From: Periconia sp. R9002
Taxonomy: Eukaryota > Ascomycota > Dothideomycetes > Pleosporales > Periconiaceae
Assembly: GCA_023627715.1 (NCBI GenBank)
Contig: JAMAHW010000103.1
Coordinates: forward strand, 1-64,000
Direction: 5' to 3'
DNA length: 64,000 bases
Under the pieces are notes generated by a model. It worked only from the letters and a program-made list of their open reading frames with translations, was not told the DNA's origin and searched no databases. A program made the position numbers and the translations under genes. Each line of letters begins with the position of its first letter. Position 1 is the first letter of the stretch. This document shows, piece after piece, positions 42,362 through 54,823 of this stretch.

Positions 42362-45300
42362 CTAACGCTCTCTGATCCAGTTGAACAATCTCCTCTTTTC
42401 GCCCGAGGCCGCGGCTTCGAGCTGCACGCTGCGGTCGTAGAGTTCCTGTTCGCATGTTAGCCAATACTGAAACTATGATTTTTTATATCGACTCCACGGA
42501 ATGAAACTCACATCTTCGTCCTTGATAATCTTAACATCGAGCACCAAATTCCGAATCTCCTCGTTCTTGGGCCAATTCGCGTACGGCGTGCCCTGCGCCC
42601 GCTGCAGCGTCACCACCACCTGGCCCATGATATCAAACTTCTTCCAGTTGATGCGCTCCTTGCCCGTGATGCCGCCGGGCGGCGCCTCGCGGGAATTGCG
42701 GTTCGACGCCCCGCCGCCGACGCCCGGGTACACGCTCGTGCCCGGGTGCGGCGCCGACGGCTCGACGGGTTTGGCCGCCTTGTCGCCGACGAACGTCGAG
42801 TTGCCCTCCGAGGCGGATACCAGATCGCCGCGGTGTAAGGGGATGAAGGGGATGCGCTCGTTGAAGCTGTTTTGCCACGCGAGACGGTACTTTGCCGAGC
42901 TCTGCTGCGTGCTCATGAGCATTTCGAGCCGCGTGAAGTCGTGGCCGACTGTTTGGGAGAGGAGGCTCGCGGTTTCCTTGAGGCGGAACACGGAGGCGTT
43001 TTTGATGCCCGCGATGATGGCTCCTAGGGTGTTGTAGTTGTTCATGATGCGCAGCTGGCGCGCGACCCGCATCCACTTCTCCATCATCGTGGCGCGGTGT
43101 TTCGCCTTGTCGCGGAGCAGGATGTAGTTTGCGACCAGGTAGGCGACGTGGTTGAAGTGGTCGCTCATGCGGTTCACGCTCTCCAGGTTTTTGTACTTTT
43201 TGCGCTCCTCCGTGCCCGCGCTGACGTGCCTGACGAAATCTCGCGGTCGGATCGACGAGAACATGATCCAGTCCATTCTCGTCAGCTCGCGCGCAATGGC
43301 CTGGTCAGACACGTCGATGAGCTGATGCCATTGCACCTTGGTCAGATTTTTTATGGGGTTGGGTACAAGCATTCGCGCCTGCCGCTCGTTCTGATCCATC
43401 TGGTGCAGCAAGCTCAACGTGGAACCTCCCGAGACGGTCGACGACTGTGTGACTCGCGATGCTCCCGTCATGCTGCCTCGCGAGGCCGATAACCGTTCCG
43501 ACGATGACATGGACATGGAGCCTAGCGCTTTTGTGAAGTCATCGTCTTCCGAATCCTCATCCAACGCCGTGTGAAAGTTGATCATGCTGTCACTTTGTAC
43601 CCGCTGCCTGTCGCTGCAGGCCCAATCTGTGTCGTCGTCTTCGGTAACGGCTTGAAGATCATGCATGATCTCCTTGGCTGCGGCGGCGAATTCGCGATTC
43701 GAGGACAGGGCCGACGCGAATTTGCGCAGCGTGCGCCGCGTCGTGGGGTATGCAAAGTCGCCGGGATAGTAGCTGACCCATTGCTGCAGGATGGCGAGGT
43801 AGCGCAGCTGGGCAATGATTCGCATGACGGGGGGGCTCTGCAGTCGCCGCAGCGCTTCGAAGCGCTTTAATATCGATTCGAGCAGCTGTCCCGGTGTAGC
43901 AAACTTGCGGTAGAGGGCGAGGAATATGGAAATGAAGCGCGAGTCGTTCTTGGACATGGGCTGGGCGAGCAGGCGATCGACCAGCTGGTCGAACGTGTAT
44001 CCGTTCTCGTCGGAGGGGAGGTCCCCGCTTTCTGCGTCGGAGGCATCTGTATCGTTTACGTCTTGGGCGGCCGAGTCCTCCTCGAAGTGGAAGAAGGTCT
44101 TGTTGGACTCGCTCGACTTGTGGAGGTGGCTTTTGACGGTTTCGGAGGAGCGTGGGCGGTACCTGGCTGAGAATTCGGAACTGGCGCGTTCGTGCTTCCG
44201 ACCCCAGGGATCCTTCGCGATGCTCGATCTGACGGCCGAAGAATTTGCCCGCCGCCGGGCCATGGATGCTTGGGAGATGGCTGCCGCTTCAACGTCAGTG
44301 GCCATGGTGCGAACAAGGGATTACCATTGGATTAACAAGGTGGGAACCAAAGAGAGGGCGCGAGCATTGGGGAAAGGGGATAGGGGAATGATGTCGAGTA
44401 AGGTGTTGGTCGCTGGCTCGCACGGGCACCCGCCCGCGATAAAGAAGGGCCAGGGTCGCACACGAGTGGGGTAGAAGGACAAAACAACAAACACGTGAAG
44501 AAGACAAACAACTCGGGAATAAGAGGGAGACTCACGTCGCTTCGAGGCGATAATGGCACGAGTGATGACGGACAGGCAGCCGCGCTGCGTCTCTGGGGCA
44601 TCGGACGACGTCTGAAAGGCATTGACGTCTCCGGGGAACTTCTTTGCCCTCTCCTCGACGCGGGCAGGGTCAATCTCTCGCAGTGCGGGGTGCTTGTCGC
44701 ATTTAGCCGCCACTAAGATAAAAGGGAGGCCCGACTTGGACAAGACATCTGGAACTCCCGGTCAGTATGTGTTTCGAACTTGGAGTGGTCTTTGACTGAC
44801 GCAGCATTTCCGGCACCAGCTTCAGGCTCGCCTTGCTCGTGACATCGTACAGCGTCACCGCCCCGTCGATGCGCGGCGTCGGCAGCCCGTCTACCGTCTC
44901 CGGCCATCGTATCGCATTGCTGTTGCTAATGTGGATGTGGTCGAAGGGAATCTCGACGAAGCGCACCAGGTAGTACCCGCCGTCGATGGTCATGGGCCGC
45001 GTGCACACCGACGACGACCCCGTCTCGGGAATGTTGAGCGCCCGCCGTATAAACGTCGACTTGCCCGCGCCGTGGTTGCCCAGCACCGCCACGTTGATGT
45101 CCTGCATGGCCGCCGTCGAGTCGCCCACTCCCGATACAATCGAAGCCGCGGGCGATCGCGGCGGCGCATTCAAGTCGCCAGCGCCCGAAATGCGGGCTTT
45201 GGTCCGGACTGCCGTGGGCGAAACGGGCCCTTCGGTATCATCCGACGACGACTGAGCAGACTCGGATTCAGCGTCGCCTTCGTCGATCGTGTCCCCCCGT

Positions 45301-45644
45301 TTCTTCTTAGCAGGCGACGGCGATGACGACGACGGCTGGGGAAAGTGGTAGCGCTGGAAGAACTCATCGCCCACAATCTCGTCGTCGTCGCCCGTCTCGC
45401 CGCCCGGGGCGGACATGGTATCGTCCGTGTCGCTCCCCGTCCCGTCCTCCTCTTGCTCGTCGAGGCATCTCGGGCGCGGGGAGGTGTGGTTCTTGGGCAC
45501 CGAGGGCGCCGACTGGGCGCGATGTTTGACATTGGGAGGGCGCAGGCCCGTCGTCGAAACCTTCTTGGAGGGCGACTGCATGGGCACGTGGGCGGTTCCC
45601 CTGCGAGCGGCGGCCCGGGCCATGAGGTCCTCTGTCGCTGGCAT
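42362..45644 (-). CDS. Ras-like GTPase domain fused to a RasGEF (CDC25) domain
   Basis: Four exons: 45644-44801, 44748-44536, 44280-42512, 42445-42362; 969 residues from the ATG at 45644. After a disordered Ser/Asp-rich head (about 1-185) comes a GTPase-like domain: INVAVLGNHGAGKST (P loop, about 193-207), DGAVTLYDVTS and ILVAAKCD in place of NKxD. Exon three carries RasGEF_N (FDQLVDRLLAQPMSKND, ISIFLALYRKFATPGQLLES, about 445-545) and the catalytic CDC25 domain (MDWIMFSSIRPRDFVRHVS, NHVAYLVANYILL, NNYNTLGAIIAGI, FNERIPFIPLHRGDL, about 670-900). RasGEFs load Ras with GTP; the attached divergent GTPase could be a regulatory or substrate-like domain. The 255-bp third intron is long; a two-gene reading is possible, but the GTPase would then end without a stop in family context. 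The acceptors at 44748 and 44280 are each one of two close options. Confidence 0.82.
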
Positions 45645-47070
45645 GCTGGCAGCAACTGAGGCAAAGACGGTGTCGCTTTGGTCGTGATGATGATGATTAT
45701 TATTACTATTCCTCGCAATCCGCTGTTGTTCAACTATGTATAGATATTCCTTCCCTGTGCTGGGATGTGCTACCGTATCCAATCCTATGCTATGGTATTT
45801 TATCGTATCGTGTTATGTCGTGTCGTTACGTATCGTATGGTATCGTATGGTCTTCGTATCGTGCTCTCGCTTGCTGGGGGGGTCGTGGTGATGGGTGGTG
45901 AGGGCGGTAATGGTGGCGCCTACACACACGCACGCAAGGGGGGTCCTTCTCTAGACGTCAAGGAAGCAGATGATGAGTAGCGGTGAAGGGCGACGGCGGC
46001 GCAACGACTGTACAGCCGTGTGGCTGCCGTGGAGAGGGTGGGACGGCGCAATTCCTACATGTAGCGAGGCGGTTCTGCGATCAGACATTGGGGGGAGGTG
46101 GCGGGGACGAAGCGGAGGATTCGGAGCATCGATGTGTATGAGCGTGAGAAAAGGGCAGAGAGAGAGAAAAAAATAATGGACGAAAAAGGGAAGATGAGGG
46201 GATATAAGAGGGGAGGGGATAGGGTAAGTATACGAGCGGCGGAGGAGGGAAGACGAGGGACGGAACGGAGGGGAGGTGGAGGGGTGCGTGATTAATGTTC
46301 CGTCCGTCAGTCGGTCGGTCTGTCTGTCTGTCCGGAAGGATTGATGAGTGAACTGAAACGGAATTGCTTTTCTTCTTCTTTTTTGTTGATTAATGTATGC
46401 GGATGAACTGGATTGCAGTGGGTAGGTTACCACTGTGACCAGAGTTGCAAAAGAAAGGGTTCAGGGTTCAGCTGAGAGAGGAGGTGGGTATCTAAGATGG
46501 TGGTCATCAATCAATCGGATCTATAGATAGTGCCGTGGACTACCCATGTCATGCATCATTTCTCTAACTAATAATAACAAGTTAGAACCAGCTAGCCACC
46601 ATTGCTCATTGGTTTGCATGCGTGCATGTCATCAACTACAGACATCCGATCGAACATGTGGAAATTCAAATAACAATTCTGCTTTGGACAAAGGTACTGA
46701 CATCAATTGATACTATACTAATCCCCACGCCATTATGAACAGAGAATATAGAAAATAATGTAACACTGCATTCATCATCGTCAATGCTACACAGAAAACC
46801 ACCCCTCCCCCACATCATTTTCTTTTTGCGAAACAAGTAGAAGAAGAAAGGATTGGTGCAGCAAAAACAACAACACCACGAGCCCCCCGAAACCCAAAAA
46901 GATCACGATATGATTAAAAGAAAAGCAACTATATATCTAGCATAAACCCCAACTCCACCAAAACCCAAACACACACACCGAAATCCCCAAAAAAACCAAC
47001 CACAAATTCAATCTCGCAAATTTATTTCCAACCCATTCCGCCATCCCCATCCCATCCCCACCTAACACAC
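45645..47070. other. Upstream region of the RasGEF gene
   Basis: About 1.4 kb containing the RasGEF promoter and probably a long 5' leader, with TATCG/TATGG short repeats (about 45775-45865) and pyrimidine runs. No other gene recognised. Confidence 0.45.
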
Positions 47071-48927
47071 TCACTCACTCCCCCCCGCACCACCAAAAAC
47101 CCTCCAAACAAACCCCCTCGTCAAATCAACCGACCGTCTCCACCTCTTCTTCACTACCTCCCCCCCTCTCCCCTCTTTTCCTCCTACCACCTCCGCCGGC
47201 GCCTCCGAAGAAGACGACTCAGACCACGTCTTCGTCGTCGATGTAGACGTCGACGTCGAACCTTCCTTTTCCTTCTCCAGCACCACCATCTCCGCCGGTT
47301 TCATCATCGCTGCTCGTTGCTGCTGTTGCATGATGATGCTTCTTCGAGAGGAGGTTTGAGAAGGTGGTAGTGGTGAGAAGGGCGGGGAGAAGCTTGACGC
47401 CAGTTCGGGTTTCCAGGTTGCCATTGTGTTGAAGCCTGGTTTTGGTTTGGGTTGGTGATGGGTAGGTGAGGGTTTGAGGGTGGGCTTGTTGGAGTTGAAG
47501 GGAGGAGGCGGAGGCGGAGGGGGAAGTGGGTTGGGGGTTTGTTGTTGTTGTTGTCGGGGTAGGGGTTGAGGTTGAGAGAGGGAGCGAAAACGAGCACGTA
47601 GAGGCTTCGAGTAGCGTCTGGGGGGTTGCGGTGGCAGGGGGATATCGGAGTGCGTTACCGTTGTTGTTTGCGGTGTCTGTGTTTGAGCAGACGATTCGCT
47701 TGGGAGGTGGGTGAGGGAAGGGAAGGTTTCTAGACGGCCTTTTCCGGGGACAACGACGACGGAGTCGTGCCGACGCGTGTTGGTGAGGGAGGGTTGTCGT
47801 GTATTGGGGGCCATCACCGGAACAGATGGTTGTGTTTTGGACGGGCTCACGGGCATGTTGGAATGGTGTGAGGAGGTGTAACCCGCGCCGCTGTGCAGGG
47901 AAACGGTGCGTGGAGGTTTCTTGACGACGCTGGGGTAGGCCCATCCCGGTCTGGGGTTCTCGGGTCCAGGCATCTGGTTGTAGTATGCCTCGAGTCCGTG
48001 TGGATTGTGTCCGTGTGGATTGTGGGCGAACGAGAGTGGTCTGGTTGAAACGTGCTGTGGGGGTTGCTGTGGGTATCCGATGTGTCGCTTTGTGGTGCTG
48101 GGGGGAGCGTAAGGGTTTGGCTCCATGCCGGCGGCTCTTCTTTCTCGTTCTCTGGCTTGCATAAGGCGTGCGGTGGTGGCTTCTTGCTCTCGTCTTATCC
48201 GTTCTCTTTCCCTCTGAGCGTTCCAGCCATCCGTGGGTCGCGGTTGGGCTTGACTGGCGCTATTGGCTTGTCGTGCGTAGTTCACCAGGGGGTCGAAATA
48301 GTGACCCCCAAAAGATGATCTTCGTTCGTGGGTTTGTTGCCCTTCCGTCACTGTTGACAGTGGTGGGCCCTGAGAATGCCGATTGCGAGCCGAAGTGTTC
48401 AAAGAGCGGCGTCTGTAGTGCCCCCCAGAAGGTCCTGAGGAAATCACTCTAGAATCGCTTGCTGTGTCTTGAAATCGCACTTGTTTGCCAGCTATTGGGT
48501 CTGTATTCGACCGATACAAAGCTGGCGTATCCTCCGGAGTCAAGTGGACTAATGGCTGTGGTCTGAGTTGATATCCTTGGTGGTGATAAGCTTGACTTGG
48601 AAGGCTGCGTCGGCGAAGTTGACGGACCCTGGCTTCTTCCGACTGCCTCGTCGGGTAGTTGTTGATGGCTACATCGGGCTGCTGAGGGAAAACTAGATCA
48701 GTACACTTTCTTGAACGTGGAAGAAAAAAACAGATCAGACTCCCACATACCTGGTACGAATTGAATGATAACGTCCTCCAGCTATCTGCAAGCCCATTCT
48801 GAGAAGGCAAATCTCGTATCGAATGTACCGTCCTGCGTCTATGGTCACGGTAATAGTCGTTGCCTGCTAATACTGGACTGTCAGAATAGAGCAGAGAAGA
48901 CGATGAAATGGCCTTTCTCAAAGGCAT
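47071..48927 (-). CDS. Disordered Ser/Pro/Gln-rich fungal protein
   Basis: Two exons, 48927-48751 and 48681-47071, with a 69-bp intron (GTATGT..CCTCAG); 595 residues. The start is the ATG at 48927 (MPLRKAISSS). The whole chain is low in globular character: Arg/Gln/Pro/Ser-rich with poly-Pro near 47490-47520 and a Gln/Arg/Glu helix near residues 225-250 (REREREIRREQEATTARLMQ-like). The carboxyl end KKRWRRSVDLTRGFVWRVFG is a short basic-aromatic segment of the kind conserved in such proteins. No domain could be named. It is probably a scaffold or regulatory protein, but this is not supported beyond composition. Confidence 0.7.
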   Translation of the reverse strand: MPLRKAISSSSLLYSDSPVLAGNDYYRDHRRRTVHSIRDLPSQNGLADSWRTLSFNSYQVCGSLICFFLPRSRKCTDLVFPQQPDVAINNYPTRQSEEARVRQLRRRSLPSQAYHHQGYQLRPQPLVHLTPEDTPALYRSNTDPIAGKQVRFQDTASDSRVISSGPSGGHYRRRSLNTSARNRHSQGPPLSTVTEGQQTHERRSSFGGHYFDPLVNYARQANSASQAQPRPTDGWNAQRERERIRREQEATTARLMQARERERRAAGMEPNPYAPPSTTKRHIGYPQQPPQHVSTRPLSFAHNPHGHNPHGLEAYYNQMPGPENPRPGWAYPSVVKKPPRTVSLHSGAGYTSSHHSNMPVSPSKTQPSVPVMAPNTRQPSLTNTRRHDSVVVVPGKGRLETFPSLTHLPSESSAQTQTPQTTTVTHSDIPLPPQPPRRYSKPLRARFRSLSQPQPLPRQQQQQTPNPLPPPPPPPPFNSNKPTLKPSPTHHQPKPKPGFNTMATWKPELASSFSPPFSPLPPSQTSSRRSIIMQQQQRAAMMKPAEMVVLEKEKEGSTSTSTSTTKTWSESSSSEAPAEVVGGKEGRGGEVVKKRWRRSVDLTRGFVWRVFGGAGGSE

Positions 48928-51807
48928 TGATACAAGATCTCGTTCCCAGTAGCCGAGATTGCGTGAGAATAACAAACAATGCCTGATCGAGGAAACAGAC
49001 GATTAAAGATGGAACGTTCGACAAGTCACTCGGTGCCAACAGATGTACCGACGATATGGGTCAAAGCGGGGGGAAGAGCAAGAAGAAGCACCCGACGTAC
49101 AAAACGCTGAATATCCGGCATCTATCGGAAACATTGTTCCAGTTGGTCGTCGGGATCTTGAAGCTAGGCGGCCGTGCTACAGTCCTTGCATGCGACAAGA
49201 CCCCAGAGTCCACCCGATCCACTTGGAAGATCGACCTCGGTCGGCTGTTTTTTCGGGCGGGCGTCTAAAGGAAAATCAGAAGCAAGGACGAACGTGAGAC
49301 CTTGCCTTCCGAATGATAGCTAATGCCGGGCCATGTAATGCATGATGCCCGTCTCTGTGCTCCAAAACGCGTCGCCTGGCTCAAGCTTGAAAGATAGATG
49401 GGAAGTGTATTTCCAGGACGTCGAGGAATCGGTCGGCATAAGCCTTAAGAAGGAAGACCTTCAGCAGATCCCAGCCCGCCATTCATCCAGAATGTCGCCA
49501 TCCTGCAGTAAGGTGACAGTACAAGAGTGTTCAGCACTCGGTAGTGCACCGCAAACCACATGTTTTCTGGATGAAGCAAAAATTCCCAAGGCTATTCCTC
49601 CGTTTTAGTCACTAAAGTGGTAGATGGAGGGCACCTGCTTGAGAGCGTGCGTGTTTTTGACCTTGCCGTGTCCAATCATCACGCATCGGGGTACATGGGG
49701 TGTTAATGGTCCTGCCAGTTATGGGTCGGCTCCCCTCAACCTCAAAGTTAAACAGGCAGACGGTATGCGGGTGTGCCAGTATAAGTGGACCTCGGAGGAA
49801 TCGTTCACAATGGTCATGGAAGTCATGGGGTGAGAGTACCACGGTATAGCAGTGTCTAAGCCGCTTCTGCGTCTATGTGGAGGACTCTCCGCATGTGATG
49901 GTGAGCGAGTACCGGCCTTGACCGTTGACTTTACAGGTTCGGCGGAGAATTTTTCTATCCTCTTGTGGTCGTACAGTAGCATCACCGGCGCTACATTGGG
50001 AAATGGCACGGAACCTATAATTGAGGCGGCGCTCTGGTCCGAGGTGGCGGACAGCCCTCTTTGCGCGTGATATTGAGTTGATCACCCTCCAACAGCTGCT
50101 TGATACCAAAGTTTGGGGGAGAGAACGTGAAACAAGAGGTCCTTCACGCGACTTTGTGCAACATGTACCGCGATGTCGTGTAATGATGATGGGGAGTGCG
50201 TGGATGGATGGTGGTGGGTAACGCAAAGAAGCAAAGTATGTGGCTTGCGGTTGAGATGCAATGCGGGGTGATCCGAGCAAGCTTACGACAACCTCTGGTT
50301 CATCATCCAGCCTCAGGGTCCACTAGCACTGCATTGTGTCTCTGACGACACTCCCTTCCGCATGCCCATCCCCATTTTGCATATGAGTTCCCCGAGCACA
50401 TCCTCCACATCCACAGTACGTGCCCTCCTTCAGCTGAAGCCGAGCACAACTCGAGTATAAGACCGAAGGATTGGCACCACTAAGTTATCCACGCATGGAG
50501 CAAGCCAGATACATTGCATCTCGGCCGGTCCCCATCTGATGGGACTACATGGTACCCCATCATTTCTCCTCACCTCCGCGAGAGATAGTCCACAGCTTGC
50601 CGCGTCAGCTCCATGAAGCCTCACTAGATCATTCGCCCTCTTGCTTAAATCCTCGCCACCCTCACTTCGCTGTGTCATGATTGTGCCCTTAGAGCGAGAT
50701 ATGTGGCAGGTATAGGGTACACCAGCGTATAAATGGTACCAGGAATAGTTGTGTTGGCTAATGTTACAGCTATCTTTAATGCATCGCTCGTCGAATCAAT
50801 TGATTCTATATTTCGTCAGAGCAGTGGCCAAAACGACTGGAATTTTTTTGTGTCTACCATCTTCTAACCTTACCACACAAAATCTTCCTCGCCCTTATGC
50901 CACTTTCATAAACTGTACCTGCAAGGGAGACCGTCGCAGCACCTAGCAACAGCACCTTGTCACTGTCACGCGCAGTCACAAGCATCATGCCCTGTTCTCG
51001 AACCTCTTGGCTAGTTACAGAACGAGAAAGACGTCGAAAATAGCCAAGCATGATTTCCCAAGATCGTCAAAGATCTTCCGGTCCCACTGATTCCGTTACC
51101 GCACCCCAGGTTTCACCCCGGGTGATCCCTTTTAGGTATACTGTGCTAACCCATTTTGGTCGTAGCCCAAAGCTCCAGGCGCATCCTAAAACAACGACAA
51201 CAGCACTCATTACGACGCCTCGCAGTATGGCTTCTCGACTTTGGCATTTTCAAATCTCGAAGAAACTTTGTGTCATGGCTTCCCGTTTTTTGAACACGCG
51301 AAGAACCATCGAGTCATGAAGGAACCACGCCTGCGATCGCCGCTCGGTATCTGTTCTTCCGTCCAGGAGGGCGGCAGCCCCAGGCTCACACTTGAAACGG
51401 TTCGCGTCGACAGTTTGGCTAAATACAGCAACGCAGCTGTCTGCCAGTTCTGTGAGCCTATCATTCAACGTGGCTGATGGTCTTGACGTTTGACAACGCT
51501 TCCTGAGGCTGTGCACTGTGACAACACGGCTGACAGACGTCCGACAAGACGTAGCAATGTGTGCTGCTAATCCAAGGCCATGAAGAAGGTATAAGACCTC
51601 AGGTAAAGCAGGTGGCGCTTTGAGACAGACCTATCTTCAAACGCTCCCCGCGGTTCCCGATAGATTCGGAATAAACAAACATTTCCTTTAATTTCTTTCT
51701 CCCTTTTTACTATAATCGTCTTTCTTTTTTCCCATTGACGATTTTCCTCAAAGAAAGCAAGACTCCTTTGCTACTACGCCTAATCTTAATCGTAGTTCAC
51801 TTACAAA
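48928..51807. other. Gene-poor region
   Basis: About 2.9 kb of normal base composition. Several open frames of 60-135 codons exist on both strands, but none has a recognisable family, plausible splice partners or codon-like pattern. The last 150 bp, pyrimidine-rich, form the leader of the PEBP gene. Confidence 0.5.
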
Positions 51808-52973
51808 ATGTACACCAATTTTTTATTGCGCGCAATCTTCGCTGCATCGATACTCAATCTATCAGCGGCTCAAGCATCGGTACCAAAGGACTTAACTTCG
51901 GGATTCTCAGACAGCGGTGTCGAACTCCAAGTCTCATTTACCGGTGAGGCAACAGAGGGCTTCAAAGATGGAAGCACATTCACTAAAGATCGTACGATAT
52001 AGCTACTCCTTGCTTCACATGTAACTCCACTGACTCCGCTACAGAAACTTCCAAAGAGCCTACATTCGCACTAGGAGACTCGAGTGGGATCTCAACCACA
52101 ACCTTATTCACCATATTGATGGTCGACACCACAGACGACAAGGCCCGCACTCTCCACTACGCGCGCGCCAACTTCAAAGCCGGCTCCATCGTCAACATCG
52201 AAACCGACGACACGCCGCTGCTGGAGTACAAGGCACCAGGCGCCTTTGGCGAGACAGGCGATGCGCGCAAGTACACATTCCTGCTGTACAAAAACCCCCA
52301 GCGCAACCGCATCACCACTCTGAAGCTGCCGGACCAGGGCAAGGCTTTCGACGTCAAGAAGTTCCAAACCGACAATGGACTACCCGATGCTGCCGCGGGA
52401 TTGGGCATGAGTGTGAACCTAGGCGGCGGCACTGGTAGCGGCGGAAATGCACCATCTACCTCATCATCTTCCGCCGCAAGTGGAGGTCAAAGCACCAGCG
52501 CAGCAGCCTCACCCCCTTCCCCCTCTTCCGCCGCCGCGCCCTCTTCATCTGCTGCATCTTCATCCGCCCGTCCCACGTCTTCAGCAGCAGGAGGCGCATC
52601 TCCTTCAAACCCAGCACCCCGTCCCTCGGCACCCGCCAACCGCCCCGACGGCCCCGGCCCTCAGAACCCCCAACAACCCCCCTCCACACTCCAAACCTCC
52701 TCTCTCGCACCGTCACCCTCATCCGCACCATCATCTCCCGACGCCGCGCCTCAACCCCCGCAGCAAGACGGCGGAGCAAACACCCCGCAGGGTCCTTCGC
52801 CCGCTTCGCCTGCTTCACCCGCTTCACCAACTGCGCCAGGAGGTGCACCCCCCGCGACAACCACGACTCCTGGCACAAGCCCCGCGCTGCAGAGTACCTC
52901 GGGCGCTGGCTCGTTGGCGTTTGACAGCAGATGGTGTATCAGCGTTTTGTTGGCAGTGGCTGCATCTTTGTAG
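51808..52973 (+). CDS. Secreted, probably GPI-anchored PEBP-family protein
   Basis: Two exons, 51808-51991 and 52045-52973, intron 53 bp; 370 residues. Residues 1-21 form a signal peptide (LLRAIFAASILNLSAAQA). Residues about 22-200 resemble the phosphatidylethanolamine-binding protein fold: TLFTILMVDTTDD, RTLHYARANFKAG, LLEYKAPGAFGETGDARKYT, FLLYKNPQ. A long Ser/Pro/Ala-rich stalk (about 205-345), likely O-glycosylated, leads to a carboxyl hydrophobic tail (CISVLLAVAASL) after small residues (SGAGS), the pattern of a GPI signal. PEBPs bind lipid head groups or proteins; the ligand is unknown. It would be displayed on the cell wall or membrane. Confidence 0.85.
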
Positions 52974-54823
52974 ATAAATAATGAATGTTGAGGAAATGTA
53001 ACGCAACGCAACGCGGGATGTTGCTTGAACGCGCTTCTTGATGAAGCTGGATTAACTGTCTTTTTGTTTGTTTGGAGCTTGGAAAGGAGATGTTTACATT
53101 GTTGCACTTGCGCAAGGAGGAAAAAGTTAAGCGGATTTGGGGAGAAAGTACTGCTGTGCTAGTCTAGCATTGGGGAGGGAGGAAGGTTAGCAGAGCAGAG
53201 AAGAATAGATAGACAGGTTAGAGCGAGACCTGCTCGAGCGAGCGAGCGCTGTTATTTATGATACCACACCACACACCACACCACACCAAACTAAAAATCA
53301 TCATCATCAATTAAATCCATATCATTAATCAAAAACCCCCACTCCATCTCCATTACCCCAAACCCAACCCCCCCCCCCCCCCTTCCTGTCCCCAACCACC
53401 CAATCCACACTTACCACTTCTGCCCCTTCCCAACCATCCAAATTCCCCCTGAAATCCCCCCGACCCCAAACAAATACCCAGTTGATATCAACTCAACAAC
53501 TCGAAAAACCCTAGATAAAGAAAGATCCCCTAGGATCGTATTAATTGTCCAAATATTGGGTAGTTTACAATTCAGTCTGGATGTCGGTTGTCGTTATGAG
53601 GCTCATTGATAGTGCAAAATAGATCGCTATCGATGACACCACGGCGGTGTGTTCGGGGGATTGAAATGTATTTATATGTTTATGTGGTGTATGCTGTGGA
53701 ATTTGCGCCCTCGAAAATGGGATTTGATACACGAGCATGTAGTCCGGATAAGATCTACACCTAGCATCCATCTTCGTAAGGAGGTTGTGGCTCTCAGAGA
53801 TTCGTTCTTCGCGTCGTCATCTCCACATATCACAATCAACCTGACGTGTCTGTTTCGCGACATCCAGGACATCGTCGTCGGGGTTGGCAAGGATTGATGT
53901 GGTGCGCTGCAAGCTCTATTCCATTGCATCGAGTTGCTGTTCTTCGTGTGTCGATTATTGGGTCTCCTTGGACAAAGTCTGGGTTTAGATCGGATCCACG
54001 ATGCTGGTTTTATTGATGGTGAAGAAGTTAGGGTTGTAGTAGTGCTTGGTGTGATTGATGTGTGGTGAGGGTTGTGTGAGATGTTTCGTCGTAGGCCGCT
54101 GCTGAAAATTGATGTAACCGATACGATACAAAACTCGCGGACCGCGAATCCAAGTGTGATGGAGGCAACAATCCTAGACGGCTCTTCTGTGGAGATCAGC
54201 AGATTTCGTGCATTGAAGAGAGTTTGAAGTTGAAGTCGGAGGGTAAGCTGCAATGCGGGGATTGAATGTCTTTCTATGGTGTTGTTTGGTGCGGATTCTG
54301 GGGTTCGGAAGGCTGGTGGTTGTTTTGGGGTAGACGGGTTTTGGGTTTTTAATCGTAGTGTTTAGAAATTTATATACAAACCTTTTTCGCTACTCTGCGA
54401 CGATTCAATCTTTTTATGCTTTTTTTATTGTCTGTTTTTTGAGCTAGTCCTGGGAACTTAGGTAGTACGCTGTACTATCTCTCAAGCGTTCAACAATTAT
54501 CATCATCTGAGAGAAGCTCGAAAATGTAAATACCAGGTACTACTTTCTTTCACGTTAATCAAGTCTGAAATTCACGAAAACATGTCGCGTCATCTTCGCT
54601 ACAGCATCGTTCGCGTTACATTGTAAAGGATAGATTGGTATTACATTATGTTCATCCTCTTCTACACCCGTTCCAGCAGCCTAGACGACTAAACAACCAG
54701 AAGAAAAAAATTCTAGCGAGCTATCACATCTCCCTATGAAGAATTCCTTCATTCGTCACCCCTTCATCTTTCATCCTTCTAGCTGCGACATTACCACATT
54801 CATTAACCGCTCCACACCATCCT
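52974..54823. other. Intergenic region
   Basis: About 1.85 kb, with CACAC runs (53260-53290) and a C run (about 53370-53383). A 193-codon minus-strand frame at 53672-54253 has no recognisable features. No gene supported. Confidence 0.5.

Noticed and set aside
49873..50280. 135-codon open frame on the minus strand
   Set aside because: No recognisable domain, and overlapping frames on both strands are equally long.
53672..54253. 193-codon open frame on the minus strand
   Set aside because: Low-complexity Ser/Thr/Arg composition, no motif, no homologue recalled; likely chance frame in a long 3' flank.
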